NCBI GenBank assembly: GCA_005116965.1
Contig: SWDG01000025.1
Span: 532,933-574,141, forward strand
Source of the DNA: Nitrospira sp.
GTDB taxonomy: Bacteria > Nitrospirota > Nitrospiria > Nitrospirales > Nitrospiraceae
Direction of reading: 5' to 3'
Length of the DNA stretch: 41,209 bases
Shown here one piece after another: positions 1-9,632 of this stretch. Position numbers and translations under genes: made by a program. The number at the start of each line of letters is the position of its first letter. The stretch's first letter is position 1. The notes beneath the pieces were generated by a model, which was not told the origin of the DNA, ran no database searches, and worked only from the letters and a program-made list of their open reading frames with translations.

Positions 1-75
1 CCAAATGGCATCACCCAGGAACTCATCCCCTCCTGGCGGAATGCGCTCGACAGACGAACCCGCCACTCGAACTCA

Positions 76-318
76 TCACGAGAGCATCGTCGGAAAACCA
101 GGTCGCCGAAGCGAGGCGAAAACGATCGGCACATGGCCGACCTCGGCCCACGACAGGACCACCACCTCCGGTTCAGCACTCAACGATTGGAACAGCAGAA
201 GGGCACCGAGAAAGAGGGCAATGATGCCGGGCCAGATCATCGAGAGGGCACCGATAACAAACAGAAACGTGATCGCCGACAACATCAGCTGGAGGAACTG
301 GCTCTTGGCTGTAATCAT
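76..318 (-). CDS. Small two-helix membrane protein, function unknown
   Basis: This is an 80-residue hydrophobic protein I do not recognise. Residues about 8-30 and 33-48 are strongly hydrophobic and probably form two membrane segments, followed by a short polar tail. The start is supported by a near-perfect Shine-Dalgarno sequence (AAGGAGGG) four bases upstream of the ATG on the minus strand. It stands alone at the window edge, so its operon context cannot be judged. The opposite strand has a longer frame (5-370), but its composition is arginine- and proline-rich and unlike a real protein. I am fairly sure it is translated and unsure of its role. Confidence 0.6.
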   Translation of the reverse strand: MITAKSQFLQLMLSAITFLFVIGALSMIWPGIIALFLGALLLFQSLSAEPEVVVLSWAEVGHVPIVFASLRRPGFPTMLS

Positions 319-370
319 AAGGCCCTCCTTCGTTTACTCTCGACTGAAACCTCTATGTCTCATTGATTGA

Positions 371-1191
371 ATGTGGAACAAGCACGCTGTCTCACCCAGT
401 CCTAGCACGGCTGTCATCACCGCAATGGGAGCTTGTGCAATTCCTCTTTTGAATGAAGACGATCATCCCTAGCAACTAGGTCTCTTTAGCCCACCGATAA
501 CTAAAGCCATTTATCTCATCTCGTATTCTGCTATCAGCGAAATCCTTTGCCTGTAACACTCAGCAAAGAATGGGCCACGGTGCATTACGTATAAGCACCT
601 GAATTCTCAACTATTGTGCGTTGCCTGGGATATGAAAACCCTACTCGGTGAATCTCTTTCGATTCAGGGGTATCCGAATGGATTCAGCGAGGTGGGGTGT
701 GGCAGAGTCGCAACCGAGAACGTAGAGACACATTCGAGCATACGATTGTCCGGCTCGTCCTTCAGAACATGAAGGGCAGCCAGGTCTTCAGCTCAGTCGG
801 CCTTCATGTGGAACACTCTCGCGGTTTCTGTCAGTATGGCCACTATCTGTGGTGTGACGGAAGCCTGGAACACCTATTACTTTTTGATCCCCATCACGTC
901 GCACAACGAAATGCCTGCAGGCCTTGCTGGACGCGGTATTCTGTCAAAATCCCCAGTTGCAAAGCGCCGCCGGACGGCGTATAGGGTAGAGTAAGCTTTG
1001 TTGGTTTTACGTATCGCTCGATGCGGTGTTTGTGTGTCGGTTTTTTTGTTTTGGCCACCGGTCGTTTCCCTGTTTAATAACTGGTTCTTGTGGCGTGAAC
1101 GGGATCGACTGTTGCCCCAATAATTCGCATTCTAACATCTTGACTCCATACGGTGGGGTCGCTGCACTTTATACTTGAGTGAGGTGAGATT
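371..1191. other. About 820 bp without a convincing gene
   Basis: I see no gene I can defend between the small membrane protein and the OmpA-like gene. Two overlapping plus-strand frames exist (697-984 and 806-994). Neither has a good ribosome binding site or recognisable motifs. A short perfect inverted repeat, TGAATC-6-GATTCA, lies at 649-666. A TTGACT (1140-1145) and a TATACT (1170-1175) sit before the next gene but are 24 bases apart, too far for a standard sigma70 promoter. The stretch could hold decayed coding sequence or an unrecognised RNA. Confidence 0.5.
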
Positions 1192-2604
1192 ATGATTATG
1201 AAGCTGGTCGCTTTCGTGTTTCTCTTCACCTTCACAGTCAATGGACAGGAATCAAGTCAGGCTGCGGCCACTCAGTCCATTGCCGACAACCAGCCGACCA
1301 CAGGTCAATCGGAGAATGGTCAACGCTCTCTCCTGGCCATGCTCGTCGGATTCTTGACACCGGCCGATGTTCGGTCGGCTCAACAGGACAACGAGGCGGG
1401 CTCGTATATTCACAAAGTCGACGGCGACGAGACTTCTCTTACTCCGTCAATTACGCCTATGACGTCGATTACGATCGACACACCCCAGAGCCAATCTTCG
1501 GAAGCAGAGAAGGAAACGGTCAGATTGGAACAACTCCTCGAACAGCTCACGGTTAAAGAGAAAGAGTTGTCCTTACTGCGAGAGAAAACGACAGCGGCAG
1601 CGAATCAGGTAACCGTCGAAAAAACCCGCGCGGAAGCCTTGGAAGCGCAGCTGACCCAAAAGGAGCAGGAACTCGCAGGGCTCTGCACCCAACGGGACAC
1701 CCACCAGTACATGTCGCAGGAGCTGAACCGGACACGAAGCAGCCTGGAGTTGGCCAGACAACAAGTCTTCGACATTGAGCGGCAATTTGCCACCAACAAT
1801 GACCAGCTTGATACCGCAATGCAACGGATCGCGGACCTTGACCTGCAGTTGGTGGCGAAAGAGCAGGACTTCCAACTAGCCAAGGCCAACATGGATATGG
1901 AACTCGCCGCCCGCGACTCACAGCTCGTGCAGGCGAAGCGCCTGCTCGCGAGCCTTGGCAAGAGCTTGCCGAAGCCGGTCAAACTGCCTTCCTACGCCAA
2001 GAATGCACTTCCTCAGCCAGCCATCACGACAGCACGTGCCACAGTTGACCTCACTCGGGTCAGCGAGAAGCTGGCGAGCGCCCTCCAAGACGAACTCAAA
2101 CGAGGCACCGTGGTGTTGGAGCAGCGCGGCGACAAACTCACGCTGGCGCTGTCATCGGGAGAACTGTTTGGCAAAGGTCGAGTGATCATGACACCGGCGG
2201 GAACCACCTTGATCAAGCGCATCGGCAGCGCCTTGCGGAAATTCCGTCCCCAGAGCGTCGAAGTCGCCGGCCATACCGACAGCATACCGGTCAAGTACGA
2301 TCCTCGGCGGCAGTTTAAGGACAACGCTGAGCTTTCTCGTGCACGGGCCGAGAATGCCGGCAAGGCCCTTGTTAAGGGAGGGTTAGGGGCCGACCGAGTC
2401 AGGGCTGTCGGATATGCGGACGCACGCCCCATCGCGACCAACGATACAGAAGAAGGCCGAAGTAAGAACCGGCGGGTCGAGATTGTCGTAACCCAGTCGC
2501 CCGAACCAATCGCCTCTACTGGTGAAACGGACGAGCAACTTGCACAGAACACTCGGGGCACGTCCCAATACGGTGGAATAGTCAAAAAAGTTTCGAATCG
2601 CTGA
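1192..2604 (+). CDS. OmpA-family protein with long coiled coil
   Basis: The 470-residue protein starts with a short hydrophobic segment (about residues 3-18) that looks like a signal peptide or membrane anchor. A low-complexity linker follows, then a coiled coil at about 103-255 rich in Glu, Gln and Leu, then a C-terminal OmpA/MotB peptidoglycan-binding domain at about 318-434. The domain shows VEVAGHTDSIPV (357-368), the LSRARA helix (381-386), GYAD (407-410) and the closing NRRVEIVV. It probably tethers the envelope to peptidoglycan from the periplasm. Two ATGs lie at 1192 and 1198; GAGGTGAG just upstream could serve either. It appears monocistronic because a strong hairpin follows the stop. 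A MotB-like or chemotaxis-related annotation is possible, but the N-terminus is not a MotB stator segment. Confidence 0.88.
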   Translation: MIMKLVAFVFLFTFTVNGQESSQAAATQSIADNQPTTGQSENGQRSLLAMLVGFLTPADVRSAQQDNEAGSYIHKVDGDETSLTPSITPMTSITIDTPQSQSSEAEKETVRLEQLLEQLTVKEKELSLLREKTTAAANQVTVEKTRAEALEAQLTQKEQELAGLCTQRDTHQYMSQELNRTRSSLELARQQVFDIERQFATNNDQLDTAMQRIADLDLQLVAKEQDFQLAKANMDMELAARDSQLVQAKRLLASLGKSLPKPVKLPSYAKNALPQPAITTARATVDLTRVSEKLASALQDELKRGTVVLEQRGDKLTLALSSGELFGKGRVIMTPAGTTLIKRIGSALRKFRPQSVEVAGHTDSIPVKYDPRRQFKDNAELSRARAENAGKALVKGGLGADRVRAVGYADARPIATNDTEEGRSKNRRVEIVVTQSPEPIASTGETDEQLAQNTRGTSQYGGIVKKVSNR

Positions 2605-2617
2605 TACTCAACAGACA

Positions 2618-2655
2618 ACCATGTCGGCCTATGAGAGGCCGACATGGTTCGGTCG
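2618..2655 (+). terminator. Intrinsic terminator-like hairpin after the OmpA-family gene
   Basis: A perfect 13-bp stem (ACCATGTCGGCCT at 2618-2630, its complement at 2636-2648) closes a 5-base loop 13 bases after the stop codon. Only a modest T-rich tract follows (GGTTTCCC), so the U-run is weak. The stem is nevertheless strong enough to be a likely transcript end. Confidence 0.75.
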
Positions 2656-2759
2656 GTTTCCCACAAAAATCTGCCCCCTGCCCGTTTAGAAATACGCCCT
2701 TTCTTTAATGTTCTGCAGGACGGGTGAATCACCGAAATGTTTTCCATCCAAGCCACCAC

Positions 2760-2789
2760 TTGAGGGTATGACGCACCCTGCAGTATCCT
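2760..2789 (+). promoter_or_regulatory. Possible sigma70-type promoter for the 2812 gene
   Basis: TTGAGG (2760-2765) and TATCCT (2784-2789) are separated by 18 bases and sit 22 bases before the ATG. Position and spacing are reasonable, while the -35 and -10 each have mismatches. Confidence 0.4.
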
Positions 2790-2811
2790 ACGCACCAACA
2801 GGAAAATTGAG

Positions 2812-3294
2812 ATGACGCCTACCGAAGCCGCAGCTGCCTTGTTCAACGCCATGCCGCAACCTCTCACCGTGTCTCAGCTTGAGGAATATGGAGTCGAGGC
2901 ATCGGAAGCGACCTCCGGCCAGATCGCTCGCGAAATCTTGTCGCTAAATCTGTATTGGATCCTGGCTGCGGTGGATGCGCATATCCCCACCAAGTACAGG
3001 GCCTCCATTACAGAGACTCTGTTGGAGTCTGTCCGGAAAGCGTGGTGGGAATCAGGATGGTGCGGAGCTGGCACCTGGGACGAGTATCAACCGGAACTGA
3101 ACGACCGGCAAGCGCACTATGCACGCCTGATCGATCAGGAGGGGATCAATCCTATGGGTGTTTGCGCGGAGACGGCGTCACTGATGGAGGATCAAGGCAT
3201 CATTTCGCCGGAGGATCGAGCAAAGCTACTCGTGTTGCTAATCGACTATGCACCGGCTTCGGAATACGGCAAGTTACTCGAAGATGTGGGATAA
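2812..3294 (+). CDS. Hypothetical protein, 160 residues
   Basis: I do not recognise this family. The protein is soluble, mixed polarity and slightly acidic, and probably mostly helical, with no signal peptide or membrane segment. It contains a Trp/Gly cluster at about 82-92 (AWWESGWCGAGTW) and no obvious catalytic motif. The start is the ATG preceded by AGGA at eight bases. It is convergent with gpmA, whose stop lies only 9 bases past this gene's stop. The separate promoter candidate and the terminator upstream suggest an independent transcription unit. Confidence 0.7.
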   Translation: MTPTEAAAALFNAMPQPLTVSQLEEYGVEASEATSGQIAREILSLNLYWILAAVDAHIPTKYRASITETLLESVRKAWWESGWCGAGTWDEYQPELNDRQAHYARLIDQEGINPMGVCAETASLMEDQGIISPEDRAKLLVLLIDYAPASEYGKLLEDVG

Positions 3295-3303
3295 ACTACA
3301 CGC

Positions 3304-3909
3304 TCACAAATAACGGTGTGACAATACCTTTCCGCTGTCGTCCAATTCGTAGAGGAGCGGCACGCCGGTCGGAATGTTGAGTTCCAACACCTCTTCCTTC
3401 GACAATTGATCGAGCTCCATCACCAACGCACGAAGGCTGTTGCCATGCGCCGCGATGATGATGGTTTCCCCCTTCAATAAACAGGGCTTGATCATCTTCT
3501 CATAATAGGGCAACGCTCGCTCGGCCGTATCCTTGAGGCTTTCCCCGCCAGGCGGCTTCACATCATAGCTCCGTCGCCAGATTTTCACTTGCGCGTCCCC
3601 GTACTTCTTGGCAGTTTCGGCCTTATTCAGCCCTTGAAGGTCTCCGTACATCCGCTCGTTTAGTGCCTTGTCCTTCTCGATCGAGATGGTCGTTTGGCCA
3701 ATGGCCTCCAAGACAAGTCTCAAGGTCTCATTTGCGCGAGTGAGCACCGATGTGAACGCCCGATGAAAGGTCAACCCACGGAGCTTTTCACCGGCTTGTT
3801 TCGCTTCCTCGATCCCTTTGGGGGAAAGTGGGACATCAACCCACCCCGTGAAGCGGTTTTCCAAGTTCCATTGCGACTCCCCATGCCGAAGCAAGACTAA
3901 TCGAGCCAT
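3304..3909 (-). CDS. gpmA: 2,3-bisphosphoglycerate-dependent phosphoglycerate mutase (short form)
   Basis: The enzyme interconverts 3- and 2-phosphoglycerate in glycolysis and gluconeogenesis. The N-terminal [12 protein letters not shown] motif places the phospho-accepting histidine at residue 9. [13 protein letters not shown], the [13 protein letters not shown] segment with the catalytic Glu, and [10 protein letters not shown] with the second active-site His are all present. At 201 residues it is shorter than the roughly 250-residue E. coli enzyme and lacks the C-terminal tail, as in the known compact dPGM forms. AAAGGA lies upstream of the start. A promoter candidate lies inside the end of the neighbouring DUF2628 gene. 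A cofactor-independent enzyme elsewhere in the genome cannot be excluded. Confidence 0.93.
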   Translation of the reverse strand: MARLVLLRHGESQWNLENRFTGWVDVPLSPKGIEEAKQAGEKLRGLTFHRAFTSVLTRANETLRLVLEAIGQTTISIEKDKALNERMYGDLQGLNKAETAKKYGDAQVKIWRRSYDVKPPGGESLKDTAERALPYYEKMIKPCLLKGETIIIAAHGNSLRALVMELDQLSKEEVLELNIPTGVPLLYELDDSGKVLSHRYL

Positions 3910-3953
3910 CGCAGATCCTTTGCTATCAACTTGAACATCTCATCAGGGACCAA

Positions 3954-3981
3954 AGCATACTGAATTGTCGTGCCAAGTCAA
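3954..3981 (-). promoter_or_regulatory. Candidate promoter for gpmA
   Basis: On the minus strand TTGACT (complement of 3976-3981) and TATGCT (complement of 3954-3959) are 16 bases apart, about 45 bases before the gpmA start. The -35 overlaps the last codons of the gene upstream, suggesting gpmA can be expressed separately from it. Confidence 0.42.
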
Positions 3982-4631
3982 GCCTGTGACTGCAAGACCG
4001 CTTGTTTGGCTGGTCGGCCGGGTGATTGCTCCAGATCGGGCGGACCTTCTTGCACCATCTTGGTCAACGTCGCCAGGAAGACGATGTAGAAAAACACACC
4101 GACCCAGATGACATAGGGCTGCACCCCGCCTGACTCCTTCAGTGCGGTTTCTTGCACAGCAACATCCATCCGGCCGGCTTTCTTGATTTCACCGATGTGC
4201 TCATGGCAATGCCAAAAATACAGATAGTTCGCAGTCGCTCCCGCCATGACGCTCCATACAATGCCAGCGGAAAAATCTCCTGTGAGATAGGTTGAGACCA
4301 TCGGGCCGACCGCGTAGACGAACGCGTGCAGATACATCTTACGGTACAAAAACCACAGGAAGGAGATATAGAGAAAGGCCGGCCAGTTCCACGAAAGCGC
4401 GAACTTTGGCTGGCCGTTCGACGAAAATTTCTTAAATACGGTCAGGTAGTGGTCAGCGTTGGGACCGAGGAATTGGCGCCAGAGTGTGTCCTCGCTTTGA
4501 ATCGGCTGCGCAGTGGACCTGGTAGTAGCAGTCTCTGCGGTAGTCGTGGCCTCAGCCAGTTTGGCTCCACACTGATGACAGAAATGGGCCTCGTCGGAGT
4601 TCTGTTGACTGCACTGACTACACATCATCAT
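3978..4631 (-). CDS. Zinc-ribbon membrane protein, DUF2628-like
   Basis: The N-terminus is a zinc ribbon with C4-x2-C7 and C18-x2-C21 (numbered from the ATG at 4631), followed by a Thr/Ala-rich linker. The C-terminal part has three or more hydrophobic segments, including one beginning SWNWPAFLYISFLWFLYRKM, which is characteristic of DUF2628 proteins. The likely location is the cytoplasmic membrane with the zinc ribbon inside the cell. Function is unknown. The frame extends to a GTG at 4649, but no Shine-Dalgarno supports it; the cluster of three ATGs at 4631-4623 just before the first cysteine is more plausible. It reads towards gpmA with about 70 bases between. Confidence 0.8.
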   Translation of the reverse strand: MMMCSQCSQQNSDEAHFCHQCGAKLAEATTTAETATTRSTAQPIQSEDTLWRQFLGPNADHYLTVFKKFSSNGQPKFALSWNWPAFLYISFLWFLYRKMYLHAFVYAVGPMVSTYLTGDFSAGIVWSVMAGATANYLYFWHCHEHIGEIKKAGRMDVAVQETALKESGGVQPYVIWVGVFFYIVFLATLTKMVQEGPPDLEQSPGRPAKQAVLQSQA

Positions 4632-4802
4632 GGCGACGCAGCTTACCACACTCGGAACAGGAGGATACCACCTATCGCGTACTAGCTGATTGGAGAATGT
4701 TGTGCGCGCGACTTCTGACGGTAATTTCTCGATGCTCCGCTTATTGCTCTTCCCATTGCCCCTGTGCTAGCTTTTCCTTCTTTCTTAAGGGGATACGTCG
4801 TC

Positions 4803-6020
4803 ATGCCGACCGAAGAACTAAAAGATGATGCCGCCAAATATCTGATGCAGACCTACACGCGCCAGCCGGTTTCGATTGTACGGGGGCGAGGCGCAAAGGT
4901 CTACGATCTGGAGGGGCGAGAGTACCTCGATTTCGTCGGCGGGATTGCCGTCAATGTATTGGGGCATGGTCATCCTGACCTGGTTCAAGCCATCCAACGC
5001 CAGGCCGCCCAACTGATCCATACGTCCAACCTGTATTACACCGAACCGCAAGTGAAGCTGGCTCGCCTGCTGGTGGACCATTCGTTCGCCGACCGCGTGT
5101 TTTTCTGCAACAGCGGAGCCGAAGCCAATGAAGCGGCGATTAAGCTGGCTCGACGGTACGGACATGAGCGGCATGGGCCCGATCGTTATGAAGTCATCAC
5201 GATGAAGAATTCGTTCCATGGCCGCACGCTGGGTATGCTCACGGCCACGGGACAGGAGAAGGTTCAGAAGGGTTTCGAGCCGCTGATGCCTGGGTTTGCC
5301 TATGCTTCATTCAACGATTTCGGCGCGATTGAGTCCATGGTCAATGCGAAGACTGCGGCAATCATGCTGGAACCGATTCAGGCAGAAGGCGGCGTGCATG
5401 TGGCCGACCGGGATTATCTGAGGAGCCTGCGTGAGATCTGTACACAGCAAGACATCTTGCTCATTTTCGATGAAATTCAAACGGGCATGGGTCGAACCGG
5501 CACCTTCTTCGCCCATGAGCAACTCGGCGTGAAACCCGATATCATGACCCTTGCAAAGGGTCTCGCCGGAGGAGTGCCGATCGGCGCCTGTCTGGCAAAA
5601 GAATCGGTGGCCGCAGCGTTTACGCCTGGCTCTCATGCGTCGACGTTCGGTGGGAACCCCTTGGCCTGTGCCGCAGCGCTGGCTGTCTGCCGGGTGTTGC
5701 TCGAAGGAAAGGTGTTGGACCAAGCCAGGCGCATGGGCGAATACTTGGCTAAAGGGTTGGCCGACTGCAAAGACCGCCATCGAATCGTGAAGGATGTGCG
5801 AGGCCTTGGTCTCTTGCAAGGCATGGAGTTGGAGACCGATGCCCGAGCAGTGGTGGCCGATGCACTCGCCCGTGGTGTGCTGGTCAACGCGGCAACCGAG
5901 CGGGTGCTGCGCTTTGTACCGCCCTTGGTAATCACACAGCTCGAAGTGGATAAGCTCATCGACCTCCTCGACATTCTGTTCAGCCAACGCCAGACGGCGG
6001 GAAAAGATTCACACCACTGA
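4803..6020 (+). CDS. argD: Acetylornithine aminotransferase
   Basis: ArgD is a PLP-dependent class III aminotransferase that converts N-acetylglutamate semialdehyde to N-acetylornithine using glutamate. Numbering from the ATG at 4803 (405 residues), the Schiff-base lysine is K252 in TLAKGLAGG. FCNSGAEANEAAIKLAR binds the cofactor phosphate, and LIFDEIQTGMGRTG carries the PLP-contacting Asp. A longer frame begins at a GTG at 4764, but AAGGGGA ahead of the 4803 ATG and the usual N-terminus of the family support the later start. Its stop overlaps the argF start by one base. Some ArgD enzymes also act on succinyl-diaminopimelate intermediates; with a DapL-type enzyme also in the window that role may not be needed. 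Confidence 0.95.
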   Translation: MPTEELKDDAAKYLMQTYTRQPVSIVRGRGAKVYDLEGREYLDFVGGIAVNVLGHGHPDLVQAIQRQAAQLIHTSNLYYTEPQVKLARLLVDHSFADRVFFCNSGAEANEAAIKLARRYGHERHGPDRYEVITMKNSFHGRTLGMLTATGQEKVQKGFEPLMPGFAYASFNDFGAIESMVNAKTAAIMLEPIQAEGGVHVADRDYLRSLREICTQQDILLIFDEIQTGMGRTGTFFAHEQLGVKPDIMTLAKGLAGGVPIGACLAKESVAAAFTPGSHASTFGGNPLACAAALAVCRVLLEGKVLDQARRMGEYLAKGLADCKDRHRIVKDVRGLGLLQGMELETDARAVVADALARGVLVNAATERVLRFVPPLVITQLEVDKLIDLLDILFSQRQTAGKDSHH

Positions 6021-6997
6021 TGCCGTTATCAGCCCGACAAAGCATCAGCCGCTCGCGCTATGCCAAGGACTTGCTCGACGTCGCGACCCTGTCACGACAG
6101 CAGGTTCTCGACTTATTACGCTTGGCGACGTCTCTGAAGAAAAAGCAGCGTCAAGGCACTCCGCATCGGCTCCTGCCCGGGAAGACATTAGGATTGCTGT
6201 TTCAAAAGCCGTCGACGAGGACGCGCGTGTCGTTCGAGGCGGGAATGAACCAGCTCGGCGGCCATGCGATGATCCTTCCCATGAGCGACATCCAACTCTC
6301 GCGCGGGGAGACGGTCTCGGATACAGCACGCGTCTTGTCCCGTTACCTAGACGGAATCGTGATCCGTACCTATGACCATGCGATCGTCGAAGAGTGGGCA
6401 ACAGAAGCCACGATGCCGGTGATTAATGGGCTGACTGACCATAGCCATCCCTGTCAGGCCTTGTCCGACTTGATGACGATTCAGGAGATCAAGGGCCGAC
6501 TCAAGGGACTCAGCCTGGCCTACATCGGCGATGGAAACAACGTGGCCAACTCGCTCATTGAAGCAGGGGCAAAGGTGGGTATGCGTGTCGTGATCGGATG
6601 CCCGTCCGGCTATCAGCCGGATCAGCGGGTGATCGATCGTGCGAGAATGGAAGGGCACACCACCGGCGCGTCCATCGAGGTGCTGGAGAATCCCCTCGTT
6701 GCCGTGAAAGAGGCCGATGTGGTGTATACCGACGTATGGATCAGCATGGGCCGCGAGCGGGAGCAGGCTCGACGATTGCGGACACTCGCTCCCTACCAGC
6801 TGAACAAACGGCTGCTACAACGGGCGAAACCCGACGCCATCGTCATGCATTGTTTGCCGGCTCATCGCGGAGAAGAGATTACGGCGGATGTACTGGACGG
6901 CCCACAGTCCGTTGTCATCGATCAAGCAGAAAATCGCCTGCACATGCAGAAGGCCATCTTGACTCAACTGCTCAACCAAAAGAAACATACCGGGTAG
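6020..6997 (+). CDS. argF: Ornithine carbamoyltransferase
   Basis: ArgF makes citrulline from ornithine and carbamoyl phosphate in the cytoplasm. The carbamoyl-phosphate site S65-T-R-T-R69 is intact, as are [11 protein letters not shown], the carbamoyl/ornithine-binding segment, and the ornithine-closing loop HCLPAHRG starting at H277. The length of 325 residues is normal. The gene begins in a TGATG overlap with argD, which implies translational coupling. argG starts 8 bases after its stop. An N-terminal extension of about 15 residues precedes the usual start of the fold (around DLLDVATLS) and is Ser/Arg-rich. Confidence 0.96.
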   Translation: MPLSARQSISRSRYAKDLLDVATLSRQQVLDLLRLATSLKKKQRQGTPHRLLPGKTLGLLFQKPSTRTRVSFEAGMNQLGGHAMILPMSDIQLSRGETVSDTARVLSRYLDGIVIRTYDHAIVEEWATEATMPVINGLTDHSHPCQALSDLMTIQEIKGRLKGLSLAYIGDGNNVANSLIEAGAKVGMRVVIGCPSGYQPDQRVIDRARMEGHTTGASIEVLENPLVAVKEADVVYTDVWISMGREREQARRLRTLAPYQLNKRLLQRAKPDAIVMHCLPAHRGEEITADVLDGPQSVVIDQAENRLHMQKAILTQLLNQKKHTG

Positions 6998-7005
6998 GAT
7001 CCACC

Positions 7006-8220
7006 ATGAAACCAACATCGATCAAGAAAATCGTCCTGGCCTATTCAGGCGGACTGGATACATCCGTCATCCTCAAGTGGCTGCAGGAAACCTATCAGGC
7101 CGAGATCATTGCGTTTTGCGCTGACCTTGGCCAGGGCGAAGACCTCAAGGCCGTCAAGGTTAAGGCTCAAGCGCTCGGCGTCAAGAAGGTCTATGTCGAG
7201 GATCTCCGTGAGACCTTCGTCAAGGACTATGTATTCCCGATGTTGCGTGGAAATGCGATGTACGAAGGCTGTTACCTCCTGGGGACGTCGATCGCTCGCC
7301 CGCTGATCGCTCGTCGTCAGGCTGAAATCGCGCTCAAAGAGGGCGCCGAAGCGGTGTCGCACGGCGCCACAGGGAAGGGCAACGATCAGGTGCGTTTCGA
7401 GTTGACCTACATGGCCCTCGCGCCAAATCTCAAGATCATTGCGCCTTGGCGGGAATGGACCATGCGCTCCCGACGCGAACTGATCGAGTACGCCGATCGC
7501 CACGGCATTCCCGTGACCGCGACCAAAGCCAAGCCCTACAGCACAGACCCAAATCTGTTTCATATTAGTTATGAAGGCGGCATTCTGGAGGACCCATGGA
7601 AATCACCGCCGGATGAAATATTCCAGCTGACTGTTTCCCCGGAGAAGGCCCCGAACAAGCCATTGGAAGTTGAGATCGAGTATCAAGCCGGCAATCCCGT
7701 CGCAGTCGATGGCAGGAAAATGAGCCCTGCGGCCTTGCTCGCGCATCTCAATAAATTGGGTGGGGCACACGGGATCGGTCGGGTCGATTTGGTGGAAAAC
7801 CGCTACGTCGGGATGAAGTCGCGCGGTGTGTATGAAACGCCCGGGGGCACGATTCTGCATGTGGCACATCGCGGGATCGAATCCCTGACGATGGACCGCG
7901 AAGTCCTTCACTTCCGCGACAGCTTGATCCCACGTTTTGCGGATCTGATCTACAACGGGTATTGGTTCAGCCCTGAGCGCGAAATGATACAGACGGCTAT
8001 CGATGAGGCGCAGAAGGACGTCAGCGGCGTCGCACGGGTCAAACTTTACAAGGGAAGCTGCACCCTGGCCGGACGCAAATCGAAACGGTCACTCTATCGC
8101 CTCGACATCGCCACCTTCGAGGAAGATGACGTGTATGACCAGAAAGACGCGGAAGGCTTCATACGGTTGAATGCATTGCGACTGAAGATTCGCGCGCAGA
8201 AACGGAAAGCTTCGTCCTGA
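7006..8220 (+). CDS. argG: Argininosuccinate synthase
   Basis: ArgG ligates citrulline and aspartate at the expense of ATP. The start is the ATG at 7006, giving 404 residues and the expected N-terminus with the ATP-binding P-loop AYSGGLDTS at residues 12-20. A much longer open frame extends upstream inside argF, but its composition is that of an out-of-frame shadow. [16 protein letters not shown] and [15 protein letters not shown], the citrulline/aspartate-binding regions, are present. GGGTAGGAT upstream provides a ribosome binding site. The stop overlaps the argH ATG by one base (TGATG). Confidence 0.96.
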   Translation: MKPTSIKKIVLAYSGGLDTSVILKWLQETYQAEIIAFCADLGQGEDLKAVKVKAQALGVKKVYVEDLRETFVKDYVFPMLRGNAMYEGCYLLGTSIARPLIARRQAEIALKEGAEAVSHGATGKGNDQVRFELTYMALAPNLKIIAPWREWTMRSRRELIEYADRHGIPVTATKAKPYSTDPNLFHISYEGGILEDPWKSPPDEIFQLTVSPEKAPNKPLEVEIEYQAGNPVAVDGRKMSPAALLAHLNKLGGAHGIGRVDLVENRYVGMKSRGVYETPGGTILHVAHRGIESLTMDREVLHFRDSLIPRFADLIYNGYWFSPEREMIQTAIDEAQKDVSGVARVKLYKGSCTLAGRKSKRSLYRLDIATFEEDDVYDQKDAEGFIRLNALRLKIRAQKRKASS

Positions 8221-9632
8221 TGGCCAAGCGTCGCAACGATCCGAAGTCAGCTGGCGGCGGAGGGAAAGCCTGGGCCGGTCGGTTTCGAGAGAAGACCCAT
8301 CGATTGGTCGAAGCGTTTACCAGGTCGGTGACGGTCGATAGTCGACTCTATGGCGAGGACATCGCCGGAAGCATCGCCCATTGTAAAACACTCGAGAAGG
8401 CCCGGGTCCTCACGCGGGCGGAAACGCGCGCCATCGTCCGCGGGTTGGAATCGGTCAAACGAGAACTGGATCGTGGAGAATTCGCCTTTTCGCCTCAGGA
8501 CGAAGATATTCACATGGCGATCGAACGGCGATTGACCGAGATGATTGGTCCGTTGGGAGGCAAGCTACACACGGGGCGCAGCAGGAATGACCAGGTGGCA
8601 TTGGATATTCGACTGTACCTGCGTACACAACTGGATAAGCTGCAGGGACAATTGACTGACTTTCAACGCGTGCTGGTGGCGCAGGCCGCTGCAAACCGCA
8701 CCCGCATGATGCCCGGGTATACCCACTTACAGCGTGCCCAACCGGTCCTGTTTGCGCATCACTTGCTGGCCTACGTGGAGATGCTCGAACGAGACAAGGG
8801 TCGAATCCGCGATGCAAGAGACAGGCTCAATGTCATGCCGCTAGGGTCCGGCGCCTTGGCGGGCACGAACTATCCGGTAAACCGGCTATACACCGCTGAG
8901 CTGCTGGGCTTTCCTGCCGTCACCCTGAACAGCATGGATGCGGTTTCTGACCGTGATTTTATGATCGAAGTGGCCTCGGCTCTCTCGATTGTGATGATGC
9001 ATTTGTCCCGGCTCAGCGAAGAGTTGATCGTGTGGGCCTCACAGGAGTTTCAGTTCGTCGATCTGCCGGACGCCTTCTGCACAGGAAGCAGCATGATGCC
9101 GCAGAAGAAGAACCCGGACGTTCCTGAGTTGGTCCGAGGAAAAACCGGACGCGTATACGGCCACCTCGTCAATCTGCTGACCCTGCTCAAGGCGCTGCCG
9201 TTAAGCTACAATCGAGATTTGCAAGAAGACAAACCGGCGCTCTTTGACGCCCTTGATACCGTGGCGGCCTCGCTCCAAGTGATGACGGAGTTGATGCGCC
9301 GACTGAAAGTCAATGGAGAGGCCCTCACGCGAGCGTTGCAAGGGGGTGGACTACTTGCGACAGAACTGGCCGACTATTTGGTCATGAGGGGCGTACCTTT
9401 TCGCGAAGCCCACGGGATCACCGGACGAATCGTACGGGCGGCGCTTGATGGTGGACGTGACGTCACGGATTTTTCACTGAAAGAATTACAAGCATTTTGT
9501 GAACGGATCGATAAGACGGTATTTTCTTGGCTGACGACCGTAGCAGCAATCGATCATAAGGGACAAATCGGCGGGACCGCTCGAGGGCGAGTTGAGCAGC
9601 GGATCAAGGAACTTGAGCGGTTACTATCATGA
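8220..9632 (+). CDS. argH: Argininosuccinate lyase
   Basis: ArgH cleaves argininosuccinate to arginine and fumarate, the last step of arginine synthesis. The fumarase/aspartase superfamily signature GSSMMPQKKNPD begins at about residue 289 and contains the catalytic serine of the mobile loop. TGRSRNDQVALDIRL and PGYTHLQRAQPV, the other two conserved regions, are also present. The 470-residue protein has a basic, glycine-rich N-terminal extension of about 15 residues ahead of KAWAGRF. The ATG overlaps the argG stop, and the 3' end overlaps the next small gene by ATGA, so argDFGH looks like one transcript. Confidence 0.96.
   Translation: MAKRRNDPKSAGGGGKAWAGRFREKTHRLVEAFTRSVTVDSRLYGEDIAGSIAHCKTLEKARVLTRAETRAIVRGLESVKRELDRGEFAFSPQDEDIHMAIERRLTEMIGPLGGKLHTGRSRNDQVALDIRLYLRTQLDKLQGQLTDFQRVLVAQAAANRTRMMPGYTHLQRAQPVLFAHHLLAYVEMLERDKGRIRDARDRLNVMPLGSGALAGTNYPVNRLYTAELLGFPAVTLNSMDAVSDRDFMIEVASALSIVMMHLSRLSEELIVWASQEFQFVDLPDAFCTGSSMMPQKKNPDVPELVRGKTGRVYGHLVNLLTLLKALPLSYNRDLQEDKPALFDALDTVAASLQVMTELMRRLKVNGEALTRALQGGGLLATELADYLVMRGVPFREAHGITGRIVRAALDGGRDVTDFSLKELQAFCERIDKTVFSWLTTVAAIDHKGQIGGTARGRVEQRIKELERLLS

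Noticed and set aside
5-370. 121-residue plus-strand frame opposite the small membrane protein
   Set aside because: It is rich in Arg, Pro and Ser with no fold-like pattern and no ribosome binding site. The minus-strand gene has an excellent one.
697-994. Two overlapping small plus-strand frames (95 and 62 residues)
   Set aside because: They have no motif or convincing ribosome binding site, and each contradicts the other.
1140-1175. TTGACT and TATACT as promoter for the OmpA-family gene
   Set aside because: The 24-base spacing is incompatible with a standard sigma70 promoter.
2013-2867. 284-residue minus-strand frame
   Set aside because: It is antisense to the OmpA domain and terminator; the plus-strand protein has clear family motifs.
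5307-5987. 226-residue minus-strand frame inside argD
   Set aside because: It is His/Gln/Cys-rich and a shadow of argD codon bias.
6598-7005. N-terminal extension of argG into argF
   Set aside because: The composition is Arg-rich out-of-frame sequence; the ATG at 7006 gives the standard N-terminus.
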